Source: CAVUPF01 sp963743285 (GTDB taxonomy: Bacteria > Actinomycetota > Thermoleophilia > Solirubrobacterales > 70-9). Taken from it: a stretch of 64,000 nucleotides of DNA. The notes under the pieces were generated by a model. That model worked only from the letters and a program-made list of their open reading frames with translations. It was not told where the DNA came from and made no database searches. Below are positions 25,549 to 34,709 of this stretch, piece by piece. A program made the position numbers and the translations under genes. Every line of letters starts with the position of its first letter. Within the stretch, counting starts at the first letter, position 1. The stretch is taken from the NCBI GenBank assembly GCA_963743285.1, contig CAVUPF010000001.1:950967-1014966 (forward strand), in the 5' to 3' direction.

Positions 25549-27390
25549 CTATTTGGGAGGAATGACCGACTGGCCGGGCGTTTCCGTGTCAGAGTCGGTC
25601 GGGCTGGTGGGTCCGGAGCCTACCAGCGTGTGGTCGAGCGTCCACACCACGAGCCGTGCCTCTCTGCCCCTGATCTGAAGCTCGTCAAAGCGCCGCAGAT
25701 CCTCCGGCGGCGACTTCATCCGATCGCGCGTGGTCTGCGAGACGAACAGCATCGTGCCGCTGTCCTTGGTCATGCTCTCGAGTCGCGACGCCGTATTGGT
25801 GGTGTCGCCGATCGCGGTGTACTCCACGCGGGCTTCCGCACCGACGTTGCCGACCATCACAGGACCGCTGTTGAGCCCCACGCCCATCGCGAAACGGTGG
25901 TTGTGGCCCTGCTCGGCCAGCCAGTCATTGAAGCGATCGAGGCGTCGCCCGAGCATCTCGCGCGCCGCCCTCAGGGCGCGATCGGCGTGGTCGTCCTGCG
26001 CGAGCGGCGCCCCGAACACGGCCATGATCCCGTCGCCCATGTAGGCGATCAACGTGCCGCCGGCGGCCATGATCGCCTCGGTCATCTCGTTTAGATAGTG
26101 GTTGACCACTTCGATCACCCGCTCCGGCGTCTGCGTCTCCGAGAAGGAGGTGAAGCTACGCAAATCGCTGAAGAGGACCGTGCAGTCGCGCTGCACTCCG
26201 CCGAGTCGCAGGTTCTCGTTGGTGCTGGCAAGGACCTCCTCGACGACGTCGGCCGGCACGAAGCGCGCGAACAGGTCGCGCGTGCGTGCGCGCTCGATCG
26301 CCTCGCCCATGTAAAGGATCGCGATCGTGCCGAGCGTGCCGACGGTGAGCGCCAGCAGGGGGTAGACGAAGCTGACGATCAGGCCTGAGTTGAACGCAAG
26401 CTGGATGGCGACGGTGAATGCAACGGTTGCCACCAGCGCGTCAACCAGCGCGCGCCAGGGGCGGATGCGCAGGCTGCTGAGCGGGGTGAGCGCGCCGAGC
26501 AGGACGATCAGCCCGACATTGAGCCAGCCGGGGGCGTCTTTGAGGGGCACTCCCTCGAGCAGCGTGGCGGCGGCGTTGGCCCAGATTTCGGGGCCGGGCA
26601 TGATGCCGCTGGTAGGGGTGGGGTGCAGATCCTGGAGGATGGGTGCCGTCGCTCCGACGATCACGACCTTGCCGCGCACGGCACTTGCCGGGAACCGGTT
26701 CTTCAAGACGTCCCAGTAGGAGAGGCGCCGCACCGCGCCCGGCGGCCCTGTGTAGTCGATCGGCTGCGCTCCGTTGGCGAACGGCGACGGGCTGACGGAA
26801 CGCCGGGTCGCGACTTCGACCGCGACGACGGGAAAGCTACGCAGTCCTTCTTCCGCATAGGCGAAGCGCCGCACAGCCCCATCGGAGTCGGTGACCAAGC
26901 GCGCCTCCGCCGGCCTTGCTCCCACCTCGCGTAGCTGCGGTTCGCCTCCCAGTACGGGGGTGGTTCCCCCGCGGCCGATTTGAACGGTCGCAAGGACGGT
27001 CTTGCCGTGCGCGCGTTCGAGAGCTTCGATCAACGCGTTGTCGTCGCGGATGTCCGTTTCGTGCAGGAATTCGATGTCAATCGCGATTGCTTTCGCCCCC
27101 GCTCGGCGTAGGTTGTCGATCACCCAGGCGTCGTAGCGCCGGGGAAACGGATAGGCGACCTTCGGGTTCGCTTCTCTGACGTGTTCGAGGGTCGCCGGAT
27201 CGATCGCCACGAGAGAGACGCCTTTCGGCGTCGGCTGGCGTCCGCGTATCGAGAACCGCGCGTCTATCGACTGCAGTTCGGTCCTGCGGAAGAGATTGGT
27301 CGCATACGCGGCGACGCCGACCCCGGCCGCCAGCAGCGCGGCGGCCATCAGCAGCAGCGCCTTGCGGCGGGCCAGAGAGGCGCGACTCAT
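25549..27390 (-). CDS. CHASE2-domain class III adenylate/guanylate cyclase
   Basis: The 613-residue membrane enzyme has an N-terminal helix (residues about 10-32) and an extracytoplasmic CHASE2 sensor (about 35-310). The sensor contains the family features SIDARFSIRG, FLHETDIRDDNALIEA and GKVVIVGATA. Three membrane helices follow (about 315-390), then a cytoplasmic cyclase domain. The metal-binding Asp residues are in LFSDLRSFTSF and MGDGIMAVFG; GLNSGPVMVGNVG and NTASRLESMT complete the site. All catalytic elements are intact. It heads an operon with a cyclic-nucleotide-binding protein, an MBL-fold protein and an FAD oxidoreductase. Confidence 0.9.
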   Translation of the reverse strand: MSRASLARRKALLLMAAALLAAGVGVAAYATNLFRRTELQSIDARFSIRGRQPTPKGVSLVAIDPATLEHVREANPKVAYPFPRRYDAWVIDNLRRAGAKAIAIDIEFLHETDIRDDNALIEALERAHGKTVLATVQIGRGGTTPVLGGEPQLREVGARPAEARLVTDSDGAVRRFAYAEEGLRSFPVVAVEVATRRSVSPSPFANGAQPIDYTGPPGAVRRLSYWDVLKNRFPASAVRGKVVIVGATAPILQDLHPTPTSGIMPGPEIWANAAATLLEGVPLKDAPGWLNVGLIVLLGALTPLSSLRIRPWRALVDALVATVAFTVAIQLAFNSGLIVSFVYPLLALTVGTLGTIAILYMGEAIERARTRDLFARFVPADVVEEVLASTNENLRLGGVQRDCTVLFSDLRSFTSFSETQTPERVIEVVNHYLNEMTEAIMAAGGTLIAYMGDGIMAVFGAPLAQDDHADRALRAAREMLGRRLDRFNDWLAEQGHNHRFAMGVGLNSGPVMVGNVGAEARVEYTAIGDTTNTASRLESMTKDSGTMLFVSQTTRDRMKSPPEDLRRFDELQIRGREARLVVWTLDHTLVGSGPTSPTDSDTETPGQSVIPPK

Positions 27391-27427
27391 CGTGTCTGGC
27401 CCGCTGTCATAATCGCCGGCTCGGCGG

Positions 27428-30346
27428 ATGCTGATGCTAGCGCTTGAGGGCTACAAGGGGGGGCGCGGGGCGCGGTGGACGCGGCGCTCGGTCGCGCTTG
27501 CCGCCCTGCTGGCAGGCGTCGGCGTAGTGGGGGTCTTCGCAACGCTTCCCGCGAGCGCCGGCGCGAGCGTGACCAGCGGTGCCCTCTCGCAGCTCGGCGG
27601 AGGAGCGGACTGCGTCGGCGAAGAAGCCGAAGTCTCCGAAGGCAACGCCTGCGGGACGCGGGTGGAAAAAGGGACGCACGACGTCTTCCAGATCCAGCTC
27701 AGTCCCGATGGGCGCAACGCCTACTCGGTGGCAATCAACGGCGACCTGGTGGAGTACGCGCGCGATCCGGCCAACGGCCAGCTGGAAGTCATTGGCTGTT
27801 TGACCGCCGGCAGCGACCACTGTGCCGGCGAAAACATCGTCGAAAACGTTCCCGATCTCGGCCATCCCTCCTCGCTCGCCGTCAGCCCCGACGGCAAGAA
27901 CGTCTACGTGACCGGGACCGAAAAGCACGCGGTTGTCGAGCTCGAACGCAACGAAACCAGCGGCCTGCTGACGCCGATGAACGGCGGCAAGGCGTGCATC
28001 AGTGAAGAATCCGGCGGCGAATGTGAAGTCAAAGAAGCAAAGGGACTGAAGGAACCCTACGGCGTGACGGTCAGTCCCGACGGGGAAAACGTCTACGTGA
28101 CGGCCGTCCAAGGCGAAGCGATCGCCGAGTTCTCACGCGGCTTCCCCGAAGGCGGGCCGCCCGGCGTGCTCGCCCCGATCGCCGGCCATGAATGCATCGG
28201 CGGCCCCACCAGCCACTGCCCAATCGAAACCGTGAAGGGGATGTTCGAACCGATCGGGATCGTCGTCAGCCCCGACGGCAAGAACGTCTACGTGTCTGCC
28301 GGCGCCGACAGTGCCCAAGGGGCAGTCGTCGCCTTCAAGCGCGAAGGCGGTGCGCTCGAACAGCTTCCGGGAGAAGAAGGGTGCCTGAGCGAAACAATCG
28401 CCGGTTGCAAGGCCGCAACCGCGCTGCAGGGCTCCGAAGATCTGGCGATCAGCGCAGATGGCGAAAACGTTTACGCGACCTCGGGGCTGAAAAATGCGCT
28501 GGTCGAGTTGAAGCGCAACGGCGAAAGCGGAGCGCTCGAACAGCTCGGCGGCAGCACAGATAAGTGCGTGACGACGGAAGTCATCGCTGGCTGCGCCACC
28601 GCCAGCTCGGTTGGACTCACGCGCGGAGTGGCGATCAGCCCGCGTGGCGAAGACGTCTACGTCGGCAGCGCCTCTGAAAATGGCGTGGCCGCGTTCGCGC
28701 GTGGCGCCGAAGGGGCCCTCACACCGCTTACGGGCGGCTTCGAATGCGTCACCTCCAACGCGACTGGCTGCGGCACGCACCATAGTTTGGTCGGACTCGC
28801 CGAAGCCAGGCGTGTGGCCATTTCGCCAGATGGCACCAACCTGTACGTAGCTGGCCAGAGCGCCGGCGCGATCGTCGAGCTGGCGCGCACGTTCACGCCG
28901 AGCGTCACCAGTGTGGACGTGCGAAGCGGCTCGATTGCCGGCGGCGACCTCGTGCGAATCAATGGCTTCGGCTTCTCCGAAGACCTCGCTGGCATGACCG
29001 TGAAATTCGGCGGCACAGCAGCGAAAACGACGACGGTCAGCTCGGGCACGACGATCATTGCCGAAACGCCGGCACACGCCGAAGGCACAGTGCACGTGAC
29101 GGTCGAAAACGAAGCCGGCGAATCCGAAGCGGCTGCCAGCGATGACTTCACCTATACCGAACTTCCTGAACTGCTCGGCATCGCGCCAGCGATCGGCGGC
29201 GAAGCGGGCGGCGCCAAAGTCACGATTGCCGGCCTACGGCTCGACGAAGTGACCGCGGTGCGGTTCGGCTCGACTCCGGCTGCGAGCTTCACCGTCGACG
29301 AAAGCGAAGGCACGATCAACGCCATCACCCCTCCAGGCAAAGGCTCGGTCGAAGTCACCGTGGAAACCAAACACGGCTCCTCGCCCGCTGGCGTCGCCGA
29401 CGGCTTCACCTACGTGGACGGCACGCCGGCCCCCGCGCCGAGCGCCGGGCTGTTCCTCCAGGGCTACTGCGAAGCGCGCGGCTTCGCGAGTGTCGTCCTG
29501 CAGCGCGGAGAAGTGGGTGGAGACGGCTTTGCCTACGACAATTGGGCGTGCGCCGCGCGGGACGGCACAGAAGCCCCGATCTCAAACAGCGGTGCTTCGC
29601 CGAGCATGCGATCGGCCTGCGAAGAAGGCAACCCCGGTCAAACGGTGTACGCCTATCCGACCGAAGTCAACAACGCGTTCAGCTGGGGGTGCGACGTGGT
29701 CGTACCGCCCAAAGAAGAAAAACCAAGCGAAGGCAGACCGCTCACCGAAACCAAACTGATCACGCAAGTGACGCCAATCAGCCATCCGCAGCTCGCGAAG
29801 ACCGCCAATCTCGCCCCGGTCGAAGGTGTCGTACTGGTGCAGCTGCCTGGCTCCAAAGCGTTCGTGCCACTCTCGACGCTGACGCAGGTTCCCTTCGGCA
29901 CCATCATCGACGCCACGCACGGAAAGGTCAGCGTCACCGCTGCCGAGCCGGACGGCACCACCGAGACCGGGGTGTACTTCGACGGGAGCTTCAAGTTGTC
30001 CCAAGAGCCCAACGGAACCGTGGTGGCGACGCTGACGGGCGGCAACTTCTCGGTCTGCCCGACCGCGCGCGAGCGCGTGCACAAGGCCTACAGCGGCCCA
30101 AGCGCCCGCGCCTCCGCTTCCGGCAAGCATACGGTGCGGAAACTGTGGACCAACGCGCACGGCAAGTTCTCGACCCGTGGCAACTATGCCGCCGGCGCGG
30201 TGCAGGGCACTGAATGGCTGACCGAGGACCTCTGTGAAGGAACGCTGATCCACGTTACTCGTGATCGCGTCGCGGTCACCAACCTGGTCAACCACCGCCA
30301 CGTCGAGGTGCGAACCGGCCACAGCTACCTGGCCAAGGCGCCCTGA
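27428..30346 (+). CDS. Large secreted YVTN/lactonase-like propeller protein with IPT/TIG domains
   Basis: A 972-residue secreted protein. After a signal peptide (ALAALLAGVGVVGVFATLPASAG) there are seven or eight propeller units with VSPDGKNVYVT and similar strands (residues about 50-490). Two IPT/TIG immunoglobulin-like domains follow, with GGDLVRINGFGFSEDLAGMT and GGAKVTIAGLRLDEVTAV. A Cys-containing stretch and a beta-rich C-terminal domain complete it. It probably binds something outside the cell; no catalytic motif is seen. Glutamate codons are mostly GAA up to about 29,930 and mostly GAG after that, unlike the adjacent cyclase gene. It diverges from the cyclase operon. Confidence 0.8.
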   Translation: MLMLALEGYKGGRGARWTRRSVALAALLAGVGVVGVFATLPASAGASVTSGALSQLGGGADCVGEEAEVSEGNACGTRVEKGTHDVFQIQLSPDGRNAYSVAINGDLVEYARDPANGQLEVIGCLTAGSDHCAGENIVENVPDLGHPSSLAVSPDGKNVYVTGTEKHAVVELERNETSGLLTPMNGGKACISEESGGECEVKEAKGLKEPYGVTVSPDGENVYVTAVQGEAIAEFSRGFPEGGPPGVLAPIAGHECIGGPTSHCPIETVKGMFEPIGIVVSPDGKNVYVSAGADSAQGAVVAFKREGGALEQLPGEEGCLSETIAGCKAATALQGSEDLAISADGENVYATSGLKNALVELKRNGESGALEQLGGSTDKCVTTEVIAGCATASSVGLTRGVAISPRGEDVYVGSASENGVAAFARGAEGALTPLTGGFECVTSNATGCGTHHSLVGLAEARRVAISPDGTNLYVAGQSAGAIVELARTFTPSVTSVDVRSGSIAGGDLVRINGFGFSEDLAGMTVKFGGTAAKTTTVSSGTTIIAETPAHAEGTVHVTVENEAGESEAAASDDFTYTELPELLGIAPAIGGEAGGAKVTIAGLRLDEVTAVRFGSTPAASFTVDESEGTINAITPPGKGSVEVTVETKHGSSPAGVADGFTYVDGTPAPAPSAGLFLQGYCEARGFASVVLQRGEVGGDGFAYDNWACAARDGTEAPISNSGASPSMRSACEEGNPGQTVYAYPTEVNNAFSWGCDVVVPPKEEKPSEGRPLTETKLITQVTPISHPQLAKTANLAPVEGVVLVQLPGSKAFVPLSTLTQVPFGTIIDATHGKVSVTAAEPDGTTETGVYFDGSFKLSQEPNGTVVATLTGGNFSVCPTARERVHKAYSGPSARASASGKHTVRKLWTNAHGKFSTRGNYAAGAVQGTEWLTEDLCEGTLIHVTRDRVAVTNLVNHRHVEVRTGHSYLAKAP

Positions 30347-30563
30347 GGTCCTGCTTCCCGACCGACCCGGCAAACATGAAGGTCCTGGTTTTGTGGGGTG
30401 AGGGTGGAATGCCCTCCCTGCCAGGTTCCACGAGCAGTCGAGAGAGGCCCTCGAGCGGTGTCTGCCAGGGAATCGCCCAGCGTCCTCGGCGGGCTCGGGT
30501 CGGGCGGTGAGTCAGGCGTCGACCGCGGTGGCTGGCGCGGCCACATAGGCCCTGCTTCGCCCG

Positions 30564-31400
30564 CTACTTGCGGTCGGGTCCTGCGCGGCGCGGCGGCTCT
30601 GGCTCGCCCGGCGCCCACACCTCCTTCAGGAAAGCCGCCAGCTCCCCATCCAGTCGCTTCGGGCTGAGCCGCCACTCGAGGATCGAGCCGGCCTCGATCA
30701 GCCGAGCGTTCGCCAGCTCTTCGGCGAGCATCCCGGAGTCGCCGAAGGGATGCAGCGGATCGCGCAAGTGGCCGACGATCAGCGCCGGCTGGATGATTTT
30801 CCGCCGCTCCTCGGGGTGCGGTGCGGTCTCGCCCAGCAGCAGCCCCTCCAGCACCGCCAGCGAGGGCCCGGGACGCTGGCGGGCCCAGTCGAGCCCGATG
30901 TCGAGCAGGTAGTGGGTGCGGGGGATGGCCGAGGTGAGGCGGGAGACGACCTCAAAGACCGGCCGGCCCAGCTGCAGGCCGAGCATGATCGGGGTGAAGG
31001 TGGCCGCAACCGCCGGCAGCGCGTTGTCGAGCACCGGCATCTCGATGAACAGGCCCTTGACCCGCTCCGGGTCTCGGGTCGCCAGCTCCAACGCGACGTT
31101 GGCTCCGAGCGAGGTGCCGCCCACGACCGCGGAGGGCAGCCCGAGGTGGTCGAGCAGCGCCGCCACCTGGCGGGCGAAGATCGGCATCGAGTAGAGGCGC
31201 AGGTCCTCGGGGCGCTCGGAGCGACCGTGGCCGAGCAGGTCGACGCAGATCACCCGGTTGCCGCGCCTGGCCAGCGCCGGAGCGAGCCGCTCGAACATGC
31301 GGCGGTTCATCAACAGGCCGTGGATCAGGACGAGAGCCCGCTCGCCCTCCCCGTAGGAGTCGTACTCGATCCGGTGGCCCTCGTAGACGTACGCGCCCAT
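30564..31400 (-). CDS. Alpha/beta hydrolase
   Basis: The 278-residue hydrolase of the epoxide hydrolase/haloperoxidase-like type has LVLIHGLLMNRRMFERLAPA (oxyanion HG), DLLGHGRSERP, and the nucleophile elbow GGTSLGANVALELA (Ser about residue 96). The Asp is in LRDPLHPFGD. The expected catalytic His near the C-terminus is not obvious: the SILEWRLSPKRL segment occupies that position with Glu-Trp-Arg. The enzyme may therefore be altered in mechanism or inactive. ATG at 31400; a perfect hairpin lies 27 bases upstream. Confidence 0.75.
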   Translation of the reverse strand: MGAYVYEGHRIEYDSYGEGERALVLIHGLLMNRRMFERLAPALARRGNRVICVDLLGHGRSERPEDLRLYSMPIFARQVAALLDHLGLPSAVVGGTSLGANVALELATRDPERVKGLFIEMPVLDNALPAVAATFTPIMLGLQLGRPVFEVVSRLTSAIPRTHYLLDIGLDWARQRPGPSLAVLEGLLLGETAPHPEERRKIIQPALIVGHLRDPLHPFGDSGMLAEELANARLIEAGSILEWRLSPKRLDGELAAFLKEVWAPGEPEPPRRAGPDRK

Positions 31401-31426
31401 CAGTGAGGAGTCAGCCTAGCTCCGCG

Positions 31427-31450
31427 CATCCCCCGGCGGGCCGGGGGATG
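31427..31450 (-). terminator. Hairpin between the DksA-like gene and the hydrolase
   Basis: CATCCCCCGGC (31427-31437) and GCCGGGGGATG (31440-31450) are perfect inverted repeats with a two-base centre. It follows the stop of the DksA-like gene by 24 bases in the direction of transcription. There is no T-run, as often seen in high-GC actinobacteria. Confidence 0.55.
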
Positions 31451-31473
31451 CGGTGGGGAGCGGTCTACTGCGT

Positions 31474-31854
31474 CTAGAGCGCCTCCCCGTGGATGCGCTC
31501 GTAGTGCTCCTGCTCCTCAGCGGTGCGCTCGGCCCAGGGAATTGCCTCAAGACGCTCTGGGGGGATCGGCTCGCCGCTTTGAGTCGAGAAGCCGTAGGTG
31601 CCGTCCTTGAGCCTGGCCTCGGCGCGCTCGACGGCCTCCAGTTCGGTATGTAGCTGCACGGCGAGAGCGTCGTCGACCTGCTCGTCCTCGATCATCTCGC
31701 CGTCGTCGAGCAGGTCGGTGTCGGTGTCGATCTCATCGAGCTCGTCCTCGAGGAGTACCACCAGATCGGCGAGCGAGCCCTCGATGCGCTCGCGCTCTGC
31801 TTGCAGCAGCGCGCGGGCGCGGGTCTCCTCGAGCGCCGGTTCCTTGTTGCTCAT
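31474..31854 (-). CDS. TraR/DksA-like protein lacking the zinc-finger cysteines
   Basis: The 126-residue protein has a long N-terminal coiled coil (EETRARALLQAERERIEGSL) with the acidic LLEDELDEIDTDTDLLDDGE region, matching DksA-like proteins of actinobacteria. The C-terminal finger reads YGFSTQSGEPIPPERLEAIP where the family has a C-X2-C pair; the cysteines are replaced by Ser and Ser, and the second pair is missing. DksA-like proteins bind the RNA polymerase secondary channel. The start at 31854 is supported by GAGGAGAC a few bases upstream; the frame is open to 31956. Confidence 0.75.
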   Translation of the reverse strand: MSNKEPALEETRARALLQAERERIEGSLADLVVLLEDELDEIDTDTDLLDDGEMIEDEQVDDALAVQLHTELEAVERAEARLKDGTYGFSTQSGEPIPPERLEAIPWAERTAEEQEHYERIHGEAL

Positions 31855-31929
31855 CTGATCGTCTCCTCTCATGGCGGTTTTGGGTTGTGGGCGGAACTGT
31901 AAGCGAGCCTCACCAGATCGGAGCAGCCC

Positions 31930-32338
31930 CCGGGGAGGACTGGAAGTCGAGCGCACCGATCCGCTCTGAGCCGGAGTCGAGCAGGTAGGTGAGGTAGCCG
32001 AGGTCGGTGGTGTCTTCGGCCCCTTTGCCGATCCGATGGTTGAGGATCACCCGCTGGCCCCAGGCATCGGGGCCGGCGTCGGCTATGCAACCGGCGATCT
32101 CGCCGGCCCGCGGTGAGATCTCGCGGTTCGACCAGCGGCAGCTCGGGCTCATAGAGGGAGAGGCGCTCCTCGCGGGCGAGGTAGCTGCGCGCGTAGGTGA
32201 AGTTGACGATCGGACCGACCCGGGCAGGCGGGCTTGCGGGTCCGGGCGGGGAGTAGGGCGAGGTGGACCTCGACCCGGCCCGCCTCCAGAGCGCGACGAT
32301 TGGGGTCCTTGTCCAAGAGGGAACGCCGACCAGCACTG
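31930..32338 (-). repeat. Partial, decayed duplicate of the hipB-hipA junction
   Basis: This segment is nearly identical to 35588-36089: it repeats the 5' part of hipA and the 3' part of hipB in the same orientation. It differs by a deletion of about 95 bases that removes the hipA start, a one-base insertion near 32,130 and small indels in the hipB part. The HipA portion reads SLYEPELPLVE, a shift, then ISPRAGEIAGCIADAGPDAW. The repeat ends exactly at the stop codon of the next gene (32339). It can no longer make a working HipA or HipB. Confidence 0.85.
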
Positions 32339-34342
32339 TCAGGTGGCGCTGACTCCGCTCAGGTGGCGTCGGCCAGCGAGGAAGGCGCAGCCGTACAGCA
32401 CCGCGACCACGATCAGCAGGAAACGGTAGCCGGTGATCAGCGATAGGTACTCCAACGCGCCGCCGGCCATCGCACCGAGCAGGTTGGTAGCAAACGCCGT
32501 AGTAGAGGAAGACACGTCAGCGAAGCGCTGGGCGAACACAAGGTTGGCAAAGAAGATCGGCGCGAAGGCGATCGCTGATGCGACTACCAACCGCGCCACC
32601 GTCGGCAAAGTCAGCAGACTCTCCTGAGGAACAATCCAGGCAACTGCCAGCGACGCCATCAGGGCCACGTAAAGCAAGAAAGGCCGCGGCAGGCGGACAT
32701 GGCGGGCGACCTCGACCGCGGCGAGCACAGCCAGTAGAACTCCCGCGAACACCAGCGAGTTCACAAACCAGGTTGTGCCGAACAGAAGCGCGAACTGAAC
32801 GATGTACTTGGTCTCCAGCAGCAGAAAAGCGGCCCCCATGAACGCGAGATCAAGGTAGCCCACCATGCCTCGAAAGGGCGCACCCACCATGCGCACGATG
32901 AGAAGCGTCGCGGCGAGAATGAGGCCGAGCACCAGCAGATAAAACGACGGGATCGAGTTCGTGGCCAGGTATGGAAATGGATGATCGTCGGTCGCCGGAG
33001 CGAGCGTCTTGCCGTGCCACGGTGTTGCACAGTGCCGAGTTGTGCCATCGGCACCGATCGCCAGCACCGCTTGGCGCCGACCGCCGACGGAGGTACCGCT
33101 CACTTCAACGCAGGGCTTGCTTCCATACGCTGCTTGAAGTGTGCTTGCGTAGCGGTTCAGCAGAAATGGCTGGTAGTAGTTGTACATTGCAAAGGTTCCA
33201 CCGGGCTTTAGGTGCGCGCGCGCAGACTGCATCGCTTCGAGTGTGAACAGGTAATTCTCCAAGCGAAGGTTCGATTGGCCGCCCAGCACTGTGAGCGAGT
33301 CAGGCAGCGCGAAGAGAATCAGATTGTAGTGGGTATCGCTTTGCTGCAGAAAGGCTCGACCATCGTTGATGTGTACGCTCACACGTGGATTCTGATATGG
33401 ATGGTTTGGGTTGTATTGCGAACCTAGCCATTGCAGGACTGGATCAATCTCGACAGCGTCGATGTGCTTCGCGCCCTCTGAGAGGGCCACGGCGACATCG
33501 TTACCGGTGCCGGCGCCAACGATCAGCACATTGTTTAGCGAGTGGCGATTGACATGGCGGTAGGGGTAATAGTAGAAAGGCTCAATCCGACGCAAGACGG
33601 AGATCGGATACATCGTTTGGTGGGGGATATTGTTCGCGAACACCGCGAGTGCGCGCGGCACGCCGGGAACGCGCGCCGTTGTCACCTTGTAGTAGGGCGA
33701 CCAATATTCGTGTGACCTGAAGGACTGCGTGCCGAGAAGGGCAACCACGGCGATCGCGGCAGCCCATTGCCACCACCGCATGCGCCCGCCCAGTAGGACT
33801 ATGAATCCGATCGCGGCGATCAATCCCCAGGTGATCGGTGGGAGCTCCCAGAAGGAGAGCGCCGAGAACAGGACGATGCCCCCAATGCTGCCAAGGATGT
33901 CGAGGCGGTAGGCCGCCAGCGGCCGAAAGCGGGTGAAGGCCTGGGCAACTCCCTGGCCGATCCCGGCCATCACGGCAGCCGAGAGAAGGAAGATGATCGG
34001 CAGGCTCAATCCCTGCGGTAACGGCGCCAGCCCAAATCGGCCCTGGAGCTGATGGGGTCCCGAGAGCCTGACATAGGACACCGGGAAGACGAGCATGAAT
34101 GCCACCAGCGCCAGCAATGCGACCGGTGCGAAGGCTGAAAAGTTGCGCTTGGAGTTGGCCGATAGGAAACCGACGCCGATTCCAAGAAAGCTCGCGAGAA
34201 GAATGAAGTTGGTCAGGTATGCGAGGTGGACGTTGTTGGCGGCCGTCCAGCGGATGAGCGCAAGCTCAACAAAGAGCATTAAAAAGCTCAAGAATGCCAG
34301 GCGCGTGCGCGGGCCGCTGCCGCTGAAACGCTTCCCAATCAA
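32339..34342 (-). CDS. Membrane-bound spermidine-synthase-like protein
   Basis: The 667-residue protein has about seven N-terminal membrane helices (residues 10-225). A Rossmann methyltransferase-like spermidine synthase domain follows: NNVLIVGAGTGNDVAVALSE near 275, AVEIDPVLQWLG near 300, HINDGRAFLQQ near 330 and LILFALPDSL near 350. Five or more C-terminal helices come from about 455 on. The GAGTGND and EID motifs support binding of a decarboxy-SAM or SAM-type cofactor. The polyamine substrate is not certain for membrane-fused members. The TTG start is the best candidate. The gene lies between two halves of a duplicated hipBA-hydrolase region, with its stop codon at the break point. Confidence 0.8.
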   Translation of the reverse strand: MIGKRFSGSGPRTRLAFLSFLMLFVELALIRWTAANNVHLAYLTNFILLASFLGIGVGFLSANSKRNFSAFAPVALLALVAFMLVFPVSYVRLSGPHQLQGRFGLAPLPQGLSLPIIFLLSAAVMAGIGQGVAQAFTRFRPLAAYRLDILGSIGGIVLFSALSFWELPPITWGLIAAIGFIVLLGGRMRWWQWAAAIAVVALLGTQSFRSHEYWSPYYKVTTARVPGVPRALAVFANNIPHQTMYPISVLRRIEPFYYYPYRHVNRHSLNNVLIVGAGTGNDVAVALSEGAKHIDAVEIDPVLQWLGSQYNPNHPYQNPRVSVHINDGRAFLQQSDTHYNLILFALPDSLTVLGGQSNLRLENYLFTLEAMQSARAHLKPGGTFAMYNYYQPFLLNRYASTLQAAYGSKPCVEVSGTSVGGRRQAVLAIGADGTTRHCATPWHGKTLAPATDDHPFPYLATNSIPSFYLLVLGLILAATLLIVRMVGAPFRGMVGYLDLAFMGAAFLLLETKYIVQFALLFGTTWFVNSLVFAGVLLAVLAAVEVARHVRLPRPFLLYVALMASLAVAWIVPQESLLTLPTVARLVVASAIAFAPIFFANLVFAQRFADVSSSTTAFATNLLGAMAGGALEYLSLITGYRFLLIVVAVLYGCAFLAGRRHLSGVSAT

Positions 34343-34369
34343 ATTCTCAGTATCGATTTCGCTCGGCTC

Positions 34370-34570
34370 CTAGGAGTTGCATTGTCGGCTCGCGCCGATC
34401 GACTGGATTTGGCCTGACACGACGTGAATAGCGAGATTCCGCATTCGCTCGGTGAAGCTAGCCCAGATACATAGAGGTCCATCCGGCTGATTCGTGACCT
34501 TGACCGGACCCCCTTCATCGGTCCACCCGATCGTCGGCGCTACGTAACCGCCCAGGTCTTCCTTCGCCAT
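34370..34570 (-). CDS. Small hypothetical protein in the inserted segment
   Basis: A 66-residue frame beginning MAKEDLGGYVAPTIGWTDEG and containing GPLCIWASFTERMRNLAI. It ends 27 bases ahead of the spermidine-synthase-like gene on the same strand. Its 5' end touches the duplicated sequence at 34567. I do not recognise a family; it may be a truncated gene. Confidence 0.35.
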   Translation of the reverse strand: MAKEDLGGYVAPTIGWTDEGGPVKVTNQPDGPLCIWASFTERMRNLAIHVVSGQIQSIGASRQCNS

Positions 34571-34672
34571 AGGGTCCGGGTGCTCGCAAGCGCAGGGGCG
34601 CCGCCCACCGACGCGAAAGGCTGCCGTCATCAAGAGAATGGGGCGAGGAGCCGGAGTCGGCGCCCGTCGTCT
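34567..34672 (+). repeat. Decayed duplicate of the hydrolase 5' region (36552-36695)
   Basis: From GCCATAGGGTCCGGGTGCTC on, this segment repeats 36552-36695 with a deletion of about 40 bases and several substitutions. It carries the same coding direction as the intact copy. It is directly followed by the 3' end of the intact hipA gene. Together with 31930-32338 it shows that the hipBA-hydrolase block was once present twice in tandem. Confidence 0.75.
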
Positions 34673-34709
34673 CGCCGGGGTAGCCGGCCTGCGCGAGGCA
34701 ACGCCGAAC

